A stretch of DNA of 64,000 nucleotides from Nilaparvata lugens. Its lineage: Eukaryota; Arthropoda; Insecta; Hemiptera; Delphacidae. The stretch is from contig NC_052506.1 in assembly GCF_014356525.2 (NCBI RefSeq), positions 34,935,564-34,999,563 of the forward strand, in the 5' to 3' direction. This document shows, piece after piece, positions 46,101 through 59,475 of the stretch; position 1 is the stretch's first letter; each line of letters opens with the position of its first letter. A program made the position numbers and the translations under genes. The notes under the pieces were generated by a model. It saw only the letters and a program-made list of their open reading frames with translations, was not told where the DNA came from and ran no database searches.

Positions 46101-49100
46101 ATTTAAGAAGATGAAGACGATACATTAAAGTGTATCTAGTTGAAAGTTGAGAGAATTTTATGATTAATTGAAAATGTTGAATAATAACAATAACATTACT
46201 CTTTCTCTTGATTTTATTATTCTGTGCCCCAATAAAAAATAAAGCTTACCGAATGAGAGATATTTTTATGCAGTCATTTGTCAATAGGACTAGGTATTTA
46301 TTGTCTAGATTGATATAAAATTGGTATTGGAATAAAAAAATACGATCAATTAACTATTTCATCACATTGGAGTAATAAAATTGTTGATAAATTTAAATGA
46401 ATCTAATTATTATAGAAATCACTGGTACCCTCTGTACAGTTTTATTTGAACCCTACTAGTTTCAGCACTCATGCCATTTTCGAGTGTTTTATGAATTTAT
46501 CATTAATTAATGATCTCATTATCCAATTGAGTCTTGCAGATTTGCCATTTAAATATATGATCCATGTTGGTCCATTAGGCATGACTTTTGAATGAATGAT
46601 TTTCGGGACTGACTGACGAAAACGATTACTATTTATACTCACCAATTCCTTTATGTTTGAAAACATCTGTTCTAGTCAATGATTTTCGAAAGTGTAGAAG
46701 ATGAAATGAAATATGAGAGAACTTACTTGCTTTATGTGACAACGTCCGGTCACGAAAAGCTACCTCAACTGCTATCTGTTGTGGCTCACAAACAGACAAA
46801 ATTATACTTATTAATAAAAATGCAAAGCAAGAAATGCACAGTTATTTCAAAGTGTCTGGCTAAATTAAATAGCGTTTATGGTTAATGTCAAGTTAGAGAA
46901 TAAGAAGCTATATTAGAAAGTAACCTATCCACCAAATTCAAGAGCAAAATTAATACGCTTCAATCAAACATGTTAGTAATATTTTCTAACATAGTGAAAA
47001 TGAAAGAGAACACGCTTCAACAACAACAAACGCCAGAAATACTATTGATCATACATTTGAATAAAAGTTGATTGAGTTACATTCATAATGCATAATACAT
47101 TCATTTATCTCCAAAAGAAGTGCACTAGAGGACTGTAGTACTTACTTGGTAACAATATAATAGATACCTAGATATACTAAAAGTATATCCAATAATTTTT
47201 CAAAGTTGTTGCATTACCTATATAAGAAATTATTCATTTATCTATAATTATGCATAATAGTTCTGTCAACCGACATTGATCCTATAGTCCAGTCACTATA
47301 TACATTGGTGCATACAATTTATATTGTAGTTCTGATTTCTTAATATATTATTTGGGAACATAGGAGAATTCCAGAACCAATTTCTCCTTGCAAAATTTCC
47401 TTGTGCTAGATACACGGTGGCCCAAAAACCTCGTATTTTCGGCTCATTTTTCAGTTTTGAGCTATTTCTGCTAAATCTCGTAATCGTTCAGAAAAATTTG
47501 CTCTCGCCTTTTTTTTAGATTATAAAATTCTGATTAAAATGAGATCATTAGGAACTCTCTATCTTCAATGAGTACTGAGTTATGATTTTTCAATAATGAG
47601 TAAAATTTTAAGAAAAAATCAATTTTGATGAATTTTAGTTTTTGATCAACAATATCTTCAGATTGTTACCATTTAGATGTATAATTTAAAATCCCTCTGG
47701 GCGTATTTTTGTGCTCTACAATCTGAGATCAGGTACAGCGCTCTATCTCATATAGATTCCCAGGTACACCTGACAACAATGCTCCTTGTATTGTGAAAAA
47801 CACCTAATTTTCAGCTTCAACCATCATCACCAACTACGTAGTCTTCACATCGATATTTTGCACAATGACATAAGTTCATGACATTATGTTCTATGAGAAT
47901 CACCCGTTAGATGCACTTCATTTCAGTATTTCCTAGTGGAGAGGCGCGCTTAAGGACACCTCAAGGATCAAAATTTCAAACACTTATAACTCCTGACACA
48001 ATGCTCAGATTTCATCGTACTACACTTCATTCTTCTCAGTTCGTCAAGGCGGTGTAAAATCATGCATAATAAGTCAAATTCGGTCCAAAAATGGAAAATT
48101 TATTGCTGAGTTTACTTAAGCCCATTTTCCAATACACAAAAAAATGGCCAATTTCTATATTCAAAAAGCTGCATGTCTTTTGAAATACTTCTGATAAAAT
48201 TTCCAAATCTAGCGAGGATGTGAAAATTGTTCTCCTCTACCCACTCCAATAAATATTTTTTCAATTCCAATACCATTCGAAAGTTACAGAAGATTTCAAA
48301 AATGGCGATTTCAGTTTTTACATTTTTTCCGTGGTTTTACTGTTGATCAAGAGTTTCTAAAACAAGTCTGATACATCATAGAAACTCTCGATTGATTCCA
48401 AATTGTAGATAAATTCATCCTCTACGAGCTCAGCTGCCTAAAATCCATATTGAAACACTTTTCCCTAACATAGAACTGCTAAAACCGTTAATATGATAAA
48501 AATATCTACAATTTCTACAATATCTAACAATCAAATCTCATCCTACGAAAATATTTTTCCATAAATCGTTCACAGCAGATGAAAGAGAAAATTCTACTGT
48601 ACATTTCAAGATCAAATAATGATTTTTTATAATAAGGGGTTACCGAGATACATAGCTTTGAATATAGTAATTGGCCATTTTTTGTGTAATGGAAAATGGG
48701 CTTAAGTAAACTCAGCAATAAATTTTCCATTTTTGGACCGAATTTGACTTATTATGCATGATTTTACACCGCCTTGACGAACTGAGAAGAATGAAGTGTA
48801 GTACGATGAAATCTGAGCATTGTGTCAGAAGTTATAAGTGTTTGAAATTTTGATCCTTGAGGATTTTGATCCTGAAATGAAGTGCATCTAATGGGTGATT
48901 CTCATAGAACATAATCTCAGGAACTTATGACATTGTGCGAAATATCGATGTGAAGACTATGTAGTTGGTGATGATGGTTGAAGTTGAAAATTAGGTGTTT
49001 TTCCCATTATACCTGGGAATCTATATGAGATAGAGCGCTGTACCTGATCTCAGATTGTAGAGCACAAAAATACGCCCAGAGAGACTTTGAATTCTACATC

Positions 49101-52100
49101 TAACTAAATGGTAACAATCGGAAGATATTATTGATAAAAAATTAAAATTCATCAGAATTGATTTTTTCTTTTAATTTTACTCATTAAAAAAAAATATAAC
49201 TCAGTACTCATTGGAGATAGAGAGTTCCGAATGATCTCATTTTATTCAGAATTTTATAATCTAAAAAAAGACGAGAGCAAATTTTTCTGTCCGATTACGA
49301 GATTTGGCAGAAATAGCTCAAAACTGAAAAATGAGCCGAAAATACGAGGTTTTTGGGCCACCTGTATCTAGCACAAGAAAATTTTGCATGAAGAAATTGG
49401 TTCTGGACTTCTCCTATGTTCCCAAATAATATATAAATTGCAAGCACACCCCCTTTTTTATGTCTATATTGACTGGACTACTAGTAAAGCTGGGTTTATG
49501 CCGTCGTCGACCACGACAGGGTGAGGATCTCAGATTGGATGGATTTCAATTTGTCTAAATAACCTGAAAGATTATGTTCAATTATGTTTTAATGAGGGAG
49601 GTTGAGTTTATACTTTTTTATTCTTTTAAATGGCAATATGTTGATATTATTATAAATGTTAGATTCTTCAATAATAAACACAAATATAATGAAAAGTTAT
49701 TTGATCAGCTGTTTTAGCACACTTGAAATTTGGACAATATGAATGTCAACAATGCATGCCGTCGTCGACTGTGGAAATTTACGCATAAAGGAAAACGTAC
49801 CTTTTGTTGGTATACGTCGGATCTGTCATACAGCTCCTAATTATTTCGTCAATGACAGGTGGAATAAAAAATATTTATAATTAAAATTGATGACTCTCCA
49901 AAGAGGTATAATGGAAATGATTCAAAGTCTTATCACATCCTAACTAAATACAATTTAAAATTAGATTTTCCATCCGAAATATCAACTCCAATTATTTTAA
50001 TGAATAATATTTTGAGTATAAATGAATCAATAAATGAATTATGATTTATTAGCTACCATGTCATGTGCATTATAGACAAATGATATGGAATGTAATGTGT
50101 TCTATTTGAGCGTTTTTAATGTTGATTATAACTCAAGGTATCTGTTCTTCATCTCTATAGTTAGACATGGAAAAAACAATGGAGAAAAAAGAATAGGTCA
50201 ATGGGCTCAACAGCCTATATTAAAAAATTGAAGGAATGTAGATATAGGAGGTTATAGGCGTAGTTATTTATTTTTCTATTATCATAGAGAAAGGATAAGC
50301 TTAATTGTTTGTCTTTGCTATTATTTAGTAATTCTAGCTGGATAACATATAAAATAATGAAAAGAGACAACATGGATTCGAGGATTGCACTATATATGGT
50401 GCAGGTATCATTCAATAATATTATCGAACAAACTACTCTTGGGTTTGAAGGAATTGAACAAAATTCTGCTAAAGTTCTTGAAATATTCGTTGCAGAGGAA
50501 TTAAATAATCTGTATGAGTAAAATAATGACAGATCGCTCTAGTGCACTTTCAATTACGAGAAAAAAGAGGTTAACACAAGAAATTAGTTGTGTGCGTTCA
50601 ATATCAACTAATTTGTCATTAAATTGTAGCAGAGATAAGTTTGCGGAAGACGTGGCAGCAGGTATTGCAGCCGTCCGTCGCAGCTGCTATTGACAAAGAG
50701 GCCTACTTCATACCTTCGTTTCTGAACATGGTTAGCATGTTGGTGAACATGGAGCCGTCAGACATTTGGCCGACTTGGATGCGCGACTTGACCACGTCAA
50801 ATGGAAACACCGCCGTCCAGAAACTGACGCCACCCACCGCTCCAGCCGCCATTGTCCGCAGGGCTCCTAAAATAGAACATCATTCACTGAAATAAAATAT
50901 AGGAAGAGAAAAAGTTTTGTGCTAGAGCCTGTCTCTTCTTTCCAATATTGTAATGTGCTTGATCGATAAAATTGATAATCTACTAAATTATAAGAGTAAG
51001 TATCAATTGTACTTTTATGAAAGCATAGAAATCATGGCAACGATTGAGAGGAACAACAGGCTCAACCAAAAAGGTTGGAATCAATGTACCTAGAGTACAA
51101 TGTATTCTAGGTATATTGTCTGGAATTATGATATGATAAAATAATACTATCATGCGGTTATTATGTTATCAGTGATTTCCAATAATAATATTACTAATTT
51201 TCGATAAGTTAATTGAACGCCCTCATATCTTATGTGTAGTAATACATTTTATTAGTATATTAATAACATGTCAGCTTGAAGTATTCACAGCGTTTTGCAG
51301 GAGGCCGAACAACTAGCTAACTGAATAAAAATGTAGTTAGAATAAAAGTTAACACAGAAATTATTAACATTTTTGGAATATTTTTCATACTTTATAAATA
51401 ATTCCAAATTCCAATTCTACTAAATCTTATTGCAGCAAAAAGTTGAATCTGCAGATAAGTGCTCTTAGGTCCATATACACCATCTCAATTTAAACTGATC
51501 GTTTAAACAAGGAATGTGACAGATTAAAACAAATGCGACTATTTCAAGAAGAGTAAAATCGTGGTTTAGCGTTTAACGTGGATGATGCATATGGTCCTTA
51601 GTTGACGAATGGAATTATATGTTGCAATCTTATAACTGATAAGATAGTAATCATATCTTAAATCTGGTTGGTAGGAGAATGGTCAGGTACAGAAGAGAAA
51701 ATTCTCTATTTTCAATAGAGAAAATTATTTTCTTGTCCAATCGAATTGTACTGTTTCTGTTAGTCCATTGATCCTTAAAAAATGTTTCAATGTGGAAATT
51801 GTTCCAATTTATTTACTAAATTAGTTCCCAATTAATCTATTTTTAATTCACCTACGAGAGAGCTTTGATTGAATGTTTATTTCAATTCAACTAACATACT
51901 GAAGTATGCAGCATATTGGGCAATTTCAAAGCTGTTCTGTTGCGCTAGAAAACTTACAATAAACAAATTGCTATAAAACATCTTTGTAACTTGCTTTTTC
52001 TTCAGCAAATAAATAAATACGATGAATGTAATAAAATTATTAATTTTTGTTCCATGTAAGTTGTATAATAGTATTTCATTGAAAATCTTGAGCATAGTTC

Positions 52101-53982
52101 AGTGGAAAACTTGAATGTTTTAAAAGTTATATCTTTTCCTATACCTACTATCTTTGTTCTATAAAATATTACGATAGAAAAGATCATTTTCAAATAAAAG
52201 ACATTGACATTTTAAAATAATGACGTATGATATTGATTATGATGAAAAGTGTATTTTGGAATGCCAAGCAAATTTTCGCAATTTTTCATAGATAACGCTA
52301 ATTGATATCATATAACAGTCTACCTTTTTATGGCGGTTAATTCACAAGCAGTAATTACGATTGCATCTGCAATCGTAATTACTCTTTTAATGGAAAGAGT
52401 AGACAGTGAATGCATTGTATTTGTGTGTAGAGAATTTAAATGTGAAATACTACTTTCTTTCATACCAGCACTTGAACAAGAAGTTTCAAAATGAGAATTA
52501 ATGACGACTTTTAATTGCAAATAATCAACTAATAATTTCAAGAAAAAAATTCTCATCTAATTGAACCATTCTGGTAAATACGTATTTTCAAATAACTATT
52601 TTTAGTGATGAAAGCATAGCATAACTACTAGGAATGAATTAGGCCAATAATTTACCACATTCATCCTTCGTCTTTCCCTCTGGTGTTAACATGATTCTTG
52701 TAGCTTCATATCCACCGAAGAAAAAGAAATACCCAGGCATTTCGCGGGCCATTGTCGGCACTATACCTCTGAATACTCCCATAATGCCTTCAGTTTTCAA
52801 GATTTTGTGCGTTATTTTGAAAGCGCTTTCTCTCTCCTAAAAAAAGAAACAATATAAGTTGAAAGTAATTGTCGAATCATTTAATTGAGAATGTTACATT
52901 AATGTAGAGCATTGGAATGTTGAGAAAAGGAGTGCAACCATTTTAGTAAATACTAGCAGGCCTGGCGAACTTCGTACCGCTAAAAATCAATGTATCTCAT
53001 TTCAAAGATGAATTTAATGCGTTCATAGTTGTTGTCAATAGATGGTCCAGGAATATGCGATATACGATAAATCACACAGAATTCCATATTCTTTCCATCT
53101 TCCATTTTAGGATGAATATCAGCTAAACTAAATTCAAAAAAATTGTAAATTATTCTGTCATTCTTCAGAAATTAATGAATGCAATATGAACAACTCTCTT
53201 TCATGAGGTGAATAATTTTTTCTCCAACATTGTCCTGTTCTCAATGGTAGGGGACTGGTAACAATTATTTATATAGGTCTTTTAAGAAACCATCCACAGC
53301 TGGTACCAAACAACTACACTTTAACTACAAACCACCGTTTTAATACCAGTACACAATTTATCACAGGGTGACCTGTTTATTACAGCTGGTAACTTTAGAT
53401 GCTCAATCATATTATCACAACATGATCTTGAATCATGATCATCTTTCGGTAGCCGCTCGGCCGACAATTTCGAAAACATAGATATGTAAAATGGATTGAT
53501 AAATAATAATTATTATTAGCCCCCCTTTTAAAATTCTTGATCAGAAACCATCCCCAATATTCACACAACATATTCCCAAAGTTTCATGCCGTTCTGCCAA
53601 GTAGTTTTCAAGTCTATAGGGAACAAACAAACACACAGACATTCATTTTTATAGATAAGATAGATAGATGAGCTATTTTTTTTAGATAGATACGCTGATA
53701 TAAGTTATTTGGTCAGCATTTTCATCAATTAAAATAAGTCAAACTCTTATAATGTGTAGAAAAGTTCTCTTGAATAATACTTTTTTTAATTACAACTTCT
53801 TCGATTGGCACTAAAGCCAAAATCGAGTCCTAGCCTCCTCTTTAATTAAAACTACAATGGGCATTTAGTTATTAACTAGAGACCCCCTGGGTTGAAGAAC
53901 TCGCTCATGAACTGTTGTATTGATCTCTGAGATCCGCAACTTGTAATTATACAGAGTTGGTAAGAATTATTATAGAAACAGC

Positions 53983-54047
<65 letters not shown>

Positions 54048-57000
54048 CAAGTATGATATTACTGTAGTAGGTTCCATGGGAATCCTATTCCAATTGAAAA
54101 AAAACTCTGTCGCTTCAAATTTTTGTCCGCCATCTTAGATCCAAGCTCATTTCAAATCCAGCTTCATTTTGAATCTAACTTCATTTTTTCAAATGGGAAG
54201 GTTGTCATGTGATACATGATTCCGATACAGAATTTCAAAGAAAAATTAATGGCGAAACCCGCACATCGATATCTCAATGGTCTCAACATTTGAAGGTACT
54301 AATAAATGATACAAAAATGAAATGAATGAGTACGGTACCTATACATTGAATAATCAAGTGTTAGTGAACACTAATATTAGATTCTACTCACAAATTCAAC
54401 ACTTTGAACAAAAAAAATTGTCACAGCAACTGCTATCACAAGTAGTATAATTACGTGTATGTTACAGACAGGCAGACAGACGTTAACGGAAGCGAGTTAA
54501 TATAGAACTTATAAATTAATGTTGTGTATATTCAGCTGAAATCATGTGTCGGCGCATAAAGCCTGTGTGACAACTGCCAAATAATAGCTACAGCTTCTTT
54601 AAATGAGTGGAAAATTACATAAATAGCATGCAAATAATTTCTGCTGACTGATAAATGATAAATCAAAACATTTTTTTTTCTTATGCACTTTCAATGTTAT
54701 TTTTATATCCTGAAAAAGGATGAAAGAGTGAGTGAATTTTGTTGTCCACCGAACTTGACCCGTAAAAAGGTTCGAAGAATTCGTGTTCAAAATTTGAAGT
54801 TGATTGATCAATTCTCTCTAAAGTTCTTATCGAACATACAAACAGCAAAAAACGAATTAGGGCTCTAGTAAGTCAAAAGTAAGAACTTCGCAACGCTCGT
54901 TCAAGAAAATTATGAATGAATAATACTATCAGTCAATGATAGTTTTTCAGAAAAGTATTGTGATAACGGTTGCATTTAATAATTCAAAGCTATGAATCAA
55001 GAAGTTTATAATTGAGTCGTTATCAAGCAAAACCTTACAAGTTTCATAAAATAATAATGGCAGTAAGTTGTTATTCCAGTTATAAAATTTCATCGGATTT
55101 GCAATCACAACAAAAGAGTGTAACTGGTAACAGGAAAATGAAATCTTACGCTTGATTTCAAAGTAATTGATTTGTAATCTGATGACGCTCACTATCTCTT
55201 TTGCTATTTTCCCTGTATCTGGGAAAGATTGCATGACATGCTATCACTCATTTTGCTAGATTGAAATTGATTTGTTGCGTAACTTCAACTGTTATGATAT
55301 CATCAATAATTATTTAAATTCAATGATAGGCCTAACATAACAACGTAGAATTGAGAACGTCACTTCAATTTGACCTCTGGCATCTTAGAAATGCCGTCGC
55401 TCAATATAATCAGTTTCTAAATTAAACAGTGTAATTGTCGTGTGTACTGAATCAAATAATAAACATTCTGATCAGGTCTTAGGTTCAAGTGCGATGAGTA
55501 GCCTACATGTAAATATTTATTCTTGAAGAATAATTACTTGTAATGATGGTAGAATACCATAGTTGAATCTACAAATACAATTATTAGAAGATACAATTCC
55601 AGATTATGAAGAAATCCATCATCTTACTCGTTGATACACATTGATTGTGACTTTGAGAGAATATATTCTGAACACAAATTACTTTTTAGTAACTGAAAAT
55701 TTAACTTTAGCCTATTAGTAACTTGATTGAGAAAAATCCAAAGTCTAAAATTACGATGATGAGTAAATTGAAAAAATCTCACATTGAAAAAAGTCGCATT
55801 GAATACACGTAAATTACTAAAGCTAGCTTAGCTTAATGCATGTACATAGTATGTCAAATTTCTGACCGTATTATGATTGAACGAATTTATAATTTAAATT
55901 TATCATATACTAACCATTCTTCAAGTAATTTATGAAACTTTTCAAAATTCGGTTGAAAGATAAAATTAGTTTAATAAGTTTAAATAAGAAAGGAAGCAAT
56001 CAGTTTTTGTATATTGAATCTATTTCTATTATTATTGGCTAAGAATTTGAGATTATCTTTATTTCAATTGTTTTATGTGTTAGTATTGTTGTATGTAAAT
56101 ATGTTTAAATAGCTTATGCTTGTAAACTACAGCAGTAGAAAGTCAACTTTTTCTTTCTTGTATTGTGTCTATTGTTGTAATGACTCCTCCTCTAAACACG
56201 GACTTGTTCCATATTAGAGGGAGTAATTTTCAGGGAATATATTGTAAAATGTACGTTCTGGAAATAAAATGAATTTGAATTTGAATTAATTGAAGTGAAA
56301 AATTCTCTATGCACTACATCATTCACGTTTTAACAAGTGATTTGACATCAAATCATCATAGAATTGCACTTACTACAGCGGTCTTAGTCTGCGCAGCATG
56401 CTCTTTAGCTGCCTGCATTTTGATTTTGATTAGCTCAGTGGGACAAAGCGAGAAAGAAGAGAAGAAAGCAGCCAGAAACCCTGCTGATGCATTCGACAAC
56501 ACTCCCAAATCTTGAACATCCTGAAACATAATATTATAATACCGTAATATTATATATTTTAAAACTTGTGAGTTTTGAAAGTATCTCTAAAGAAAATGGC
56601 TTCTTTGTTAACTTGAATTTTTGCGTTGCCAATTTCCTTTAGTAGCTTACTGAGTAGCTTATTAAGAACACTTCCACACTTTTCTAAGAATACAATACGT
56701 TGACAAGACGTCTGAATTTCTAAAAATATTATATTATACGAAATTTACATTTTTACCTTGATCTATAAGTCTCATATCAGCCACTTATTAATACTCTTAA
56801 AGCGCATACTGCATACCTTACCTTACTTACTTAGAAATCTAGGAAGTTGGCTCTTGCGATTAGAGCCGATAGCTTATACTTACTATATTTAAAGATTAAA
56901 ATCGCAGAGCTATATAGCCAGTAGATTTCCTCAAATTATTTATCTATTAAATTGGAACAATCGGAAGCCAAAATACACACAAACTTCTACTTTTCTCCTT

Positions 57001-57738
57001 CCTATTTGAATTATTGTGAAAATCAAAAAGTTGTGTTGTAAGAAATGAATTCTACCAAGTTATTACACTGGATAAAAAACTACTATCAAGAAACATAATA
57101 TATTTATTTATATTTTTAATTTAGCAGCAAATGGGAAACTAGATGTAGGTGAGGAAATGACAATTTTCATGAATGAAAACACCCATAGAAATCAAAATTA
57201 GACTCAGAGAAGTTAGGAACTATCCGTAATGATATGAGTACAGTAGGCTATTTATTTTATAAATACATATCTTATAACCTGAATAACTTCAAGATTTGTT
57301 CCCATAGGTTATGATGTGAGCCCATTAGAGTTAGATTGAAATTGATAAAGAAAATAAGGATAAGAATATATTTATATATATTCTTAATATATAATTATTG
57401 TAATATTTTTTCTAACGATAATTTCTAATAGTCTAGTCACTAGATTCTAGTGAATGGCAACTATGATTTTTTAGGAAGCATTGGGTCTACACACCTAGTG
57501 TCAGTAGCAAATGCAATGACCTTTTGACAGGCCCCATAAGCAGCAAACAGTACAGAGTTCTCGGCGACGTTGGCAGCCAAAGCAGGCACAGTGCCCGCAT
57601 ACAGGCCTCGCCTCACACCCTCTGTGCTCAGTGTTTTGCGCATGCAATGCCACATGCCGCGGTACAGCTCAGGAAACGTTTGCATCTTCACCTTCACTGT
57701 ATCCAGGGGTTGGCCGACATACACCAATGCCACTGCAC
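42977..57738 (-). CDS. Mitochondrial ornithine carrier (SLC25A15/ORNT family), exons 2-6
   Basis: The product exchanges ornithine (and related basic amino acids) across the mitochondrial inner membrane. Exons on the minus strand: 57738-57495, 56520-56374, 52836-52656, 50866-50714 and 43110-42977. They give about 285 residues with three carrier repeats, each with the PX[DE]XX[KR] signature: [29 protein letters not shown] and [23 protein letters not shown] and the end [21 protein letters not shown] also fit ORNT. The first exon (about 20 residues) was not found before the gap at 58480. The join between exons 2 and 3 is out of phase with the best donor (see findings); all others agree. The whole gene lies on the middle contig and overlaps duplication copy B. 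Confidence 0.92.
44410..44652. mobile_element. GC-rich inverted-repeat element, 243 bp
   Basis: The ends are AGACCAAGCTTCCAGGACGC and, on the other strand, AGACCAGGCAGCCACAGGAC; both continue to GCGCAGC. It is far more GC-rich than the surrounding carrier intron. No matching target duplication is visible, so the superfamily is open. Confidence 0.6.
45551..45724 (-). CDS. Unrecognised internal exon, copy B
   Basis: Same open frame and A|GTGAGT donor as 696-523. The protein segment ([20 protein letters not shown], then [20 protein letters not shown]) is identical across copies although two bases differ. It lies in the intron between carrier exons 5 and 6 on the same strand. It does not fit the carrier fold or phase. 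Confidence 0.5.
47287..49478. mobile_element. Large foldback element, copy B
   Basis: Counterpart of 2258-4441, with ends GTCCAGTCA and TGACTGGAC next to TA. B and C have a GATTGTTACC stretch near 47660 where copy A has lost four bases. Confidence 0.8.
50714..50866 (-). CDS. Ornithine carrier exon 5
   Basis: It encodes [20 protein letters not shown] and [20 protein letters not shown], then [10 protein letters not shown]: third-repeat signature and loop. Phase 1 at both ends. Confidence 0.95.
52656..52836 (-). CDS. Ornithine carrier exon 4
   Basis: It encodes [40 protein letters not shown] and [20 protein letters not shown]. The [12 protein letters not shown] stretch is nearly invariant among ornithine carriers. 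Phase 0 to phase 1. Confidence 0.96.
53985..54045. repeat. (AT)n microsatellite, copy B
   Basis: Counterpart of the tract in copy A. Confidence 0.97.
56150..56287 (+). mobile_element. LINE 3' end with (GAATTT)n tail
   Basis: A GC-richer stretch (CCTCCTCTAAACACGGACTT) is followed by GGAAATAAAATGAATTTGAA and two or three TTGAAT units. This resembles the last 140 bases of a CR1/Jockey-type LINE. It lies just beyond the point where copies A and B diverge, within the carrier intron. Confidence 0.5.
56374..56520 (-). CDS. Ornithine carrier exon 3
   Basis: It encodes [20 protein letters not shown], then [20 protein letters not shown] and QTKTAV: the second carrier repeat. 147 bp, phase 0 at both ends, donor GTA|GTAAGT. 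The plus-strand frame over it is a shadow. Confidence 0.95.
57495..57738 (-). CDS. Ornithine carrier exon 2
   Basis: After ATTTTAG it encodes [40 protein letters not shown] and [20 protein letters not shown], then [37 protein letters not shown] is the most typical ORNT stretch. The best donor is AG|GTGTGT. Confidence 0.95.
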
Positions 57739-58480
57739 CTAAAATATATATTTTCAATATATAAGTATTCAATACAAATGAAAAACAGTTTTGATATAGG
57801 CCTATTACAACAAATATGATCCTGTGGATGGTAATTTTGAAAAATATATAAAAAGAAAAACTTAGTTTGAAATAAACTATTCCTTTAACTATAAGTTAAA
57901 GATGTGTAAGTTGAAGATATCATAAGTTGAAGATGTCATAAGATGAAGATATCATAAGTTGAAGACTAACTTCATAAGATAAAGATGTCATAAGTTTAAA
58001 TATTGTTAAATTTTGGTCTTCAAAACACTGTAAATATAGATAGACCTATGTTTCAAATCCCTTTTTAAAGATAATTTTAAGCCAGTATGGGTAATAAAAT
58101 AAATTTTTTCTTGTTAAAAGAATTGAAGTTTCTGAGAAACCTGAGATTAAGTTAGAAAGAAGTAGTTGATAACAGGAGTAATTCAGCTAAATAAAAAATA
58201 TTGAATTTTTCTGTATTGATTATCTAACTTGTAAAAATTTGGCTTCTCTTCAAGTTTTTCAAGTTAACGTTGACATATTTCCAAAACTGAGAATTGACCT
58301 AATAATCATACGGTAAGTACCTAGGCTTCACACTTAAAACTTGGACTTTGCTTTAAAGGTAGCCTAGTATATTTTAAGAAGAGACCGTTCAAAACAACGA
58401 TAAGAATCAAGAATATTACGGTACGGCATAGGTCTAATACTTCATTTTATTGATTGCAAAAATAGTAAGTAGTTCAACAT
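57739..58480. other. Carrier intron up to the gap, no exon found
   Basis: The missing first carrier exon should lie here or in the gap. I see only AT-rich sequence, including a short run of GAAGATRTCATAAGTT-like repeats at 57898-58000. Confidence 0.5.
57898..58000. repeat. Short tandem repeat array
   Basis: About five imperfect copies of an 18-19 bp unit such as GAAGATATCATAAGTT. Confidence 0.75.
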
Positions 58481-58580
58481 NNNNNNNNNNNNNNNNNNNN
58501 NNNNNNNNNNNNNNNNNNNNNNNNNNNNNNNNNNNNNNNNNNNNNNNNNNNNNNNNNNNNNNNNNNNNNNNNNNNNNNNN
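58481..58580. other. Assembly gap of exactly 100 N
   Basis: A second 100-N contig join. Copy C starts at the first base after it. Confidence 0.99.
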
Positions 58581-59301
58581 TTGCAATTGCGTTGCAACAC
58601 TCTATGCTGATGCCATCTCTTATTTAGAATAAACAATCCAAATGTTAATGTTCATAAACTAATAAAACAAATGTTAAAAGCGGAAATTTTGAATCTTTAG
58701 GTCATTCATATAATATGCTAAGTCTCTGACAGAATAGGCATCACAGGCTCTCTAAATTTTTCTGTAATAAAGATTACGACAATATGGAAACTAGTTCAAG
58801 CTAGAGGTTATACAATATGAATTAGATATTTTTCAAAACAAAATAACTATCTCACAACTTGATTTTGAAATGCTTGTATACTCATAATTATGTGCAGCTG
58901 GTGTGAAGATAACATTTCTAAGAAATTATGATTGAGCTCAATGAAATCAAAAAGTACAGTAGTACACTTACGGTGGATCATGAAATAACTAGGGACAGAA
59001 TAATTATTTACAACTGAATTATGTTTGATTTTCAACTACAGTATAATATTCAACTACATACAACACCTCTAGTAAATATTTACTCCTTCGGAACATAAAA
59101 ACAGCAGATTCATAAATTAAAAAATTCTCTTCGTACGCTTTTCAAGACTATCACAGTGGACACAGCAGATTCAGAATTTTGATAATATTCTCGTCATACG
59201 CTTTTCAACAATACCGTATCAAAATATTGTTACGGAGTGGAACAGAGTGTAGCCTCAATACGTATTATTATAAATCGATAGAAGTTCCCAACGCAACTCA
59301 C

Positions 59302-59475
59302 TTCTAGATAGTTCTTCTGGCGTGAAGACGCGCCTGAGCCTCCCCTCGAGGTACATGGTGGACACTTTGTCGATGAGTTCGAGTGGCGCTGTCCACATCT
59401 CCTGCTGCAACTGAGTGTCAACCATTTCGGCCAACTCATGAACATCTACATGCTCTAACAGCGATTCAGCGCATC
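59302..59475 (-). CDS. Unrecognised internal exon, copy C
   Basis: Same frame and splice signals as 696-523 and 45724-45551; base-identical to copy A over the coding part I compared. Confidence 0.48.

Larger units (their letters stand above)
44813..55954. repeat. Segmental duplication copy B
   Basis: It matches copy A from 45014 to 55954 and copy C from 44813 to about 50252. Only this copy is embedded in a carrier gene with exons on both sides (57738-56374 to the right and 43110-42977 to the left). That makes B the best reference arrangement. Right of 55954 and left of 44813 there is no counterpart in the window. Confidence 0.93.
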
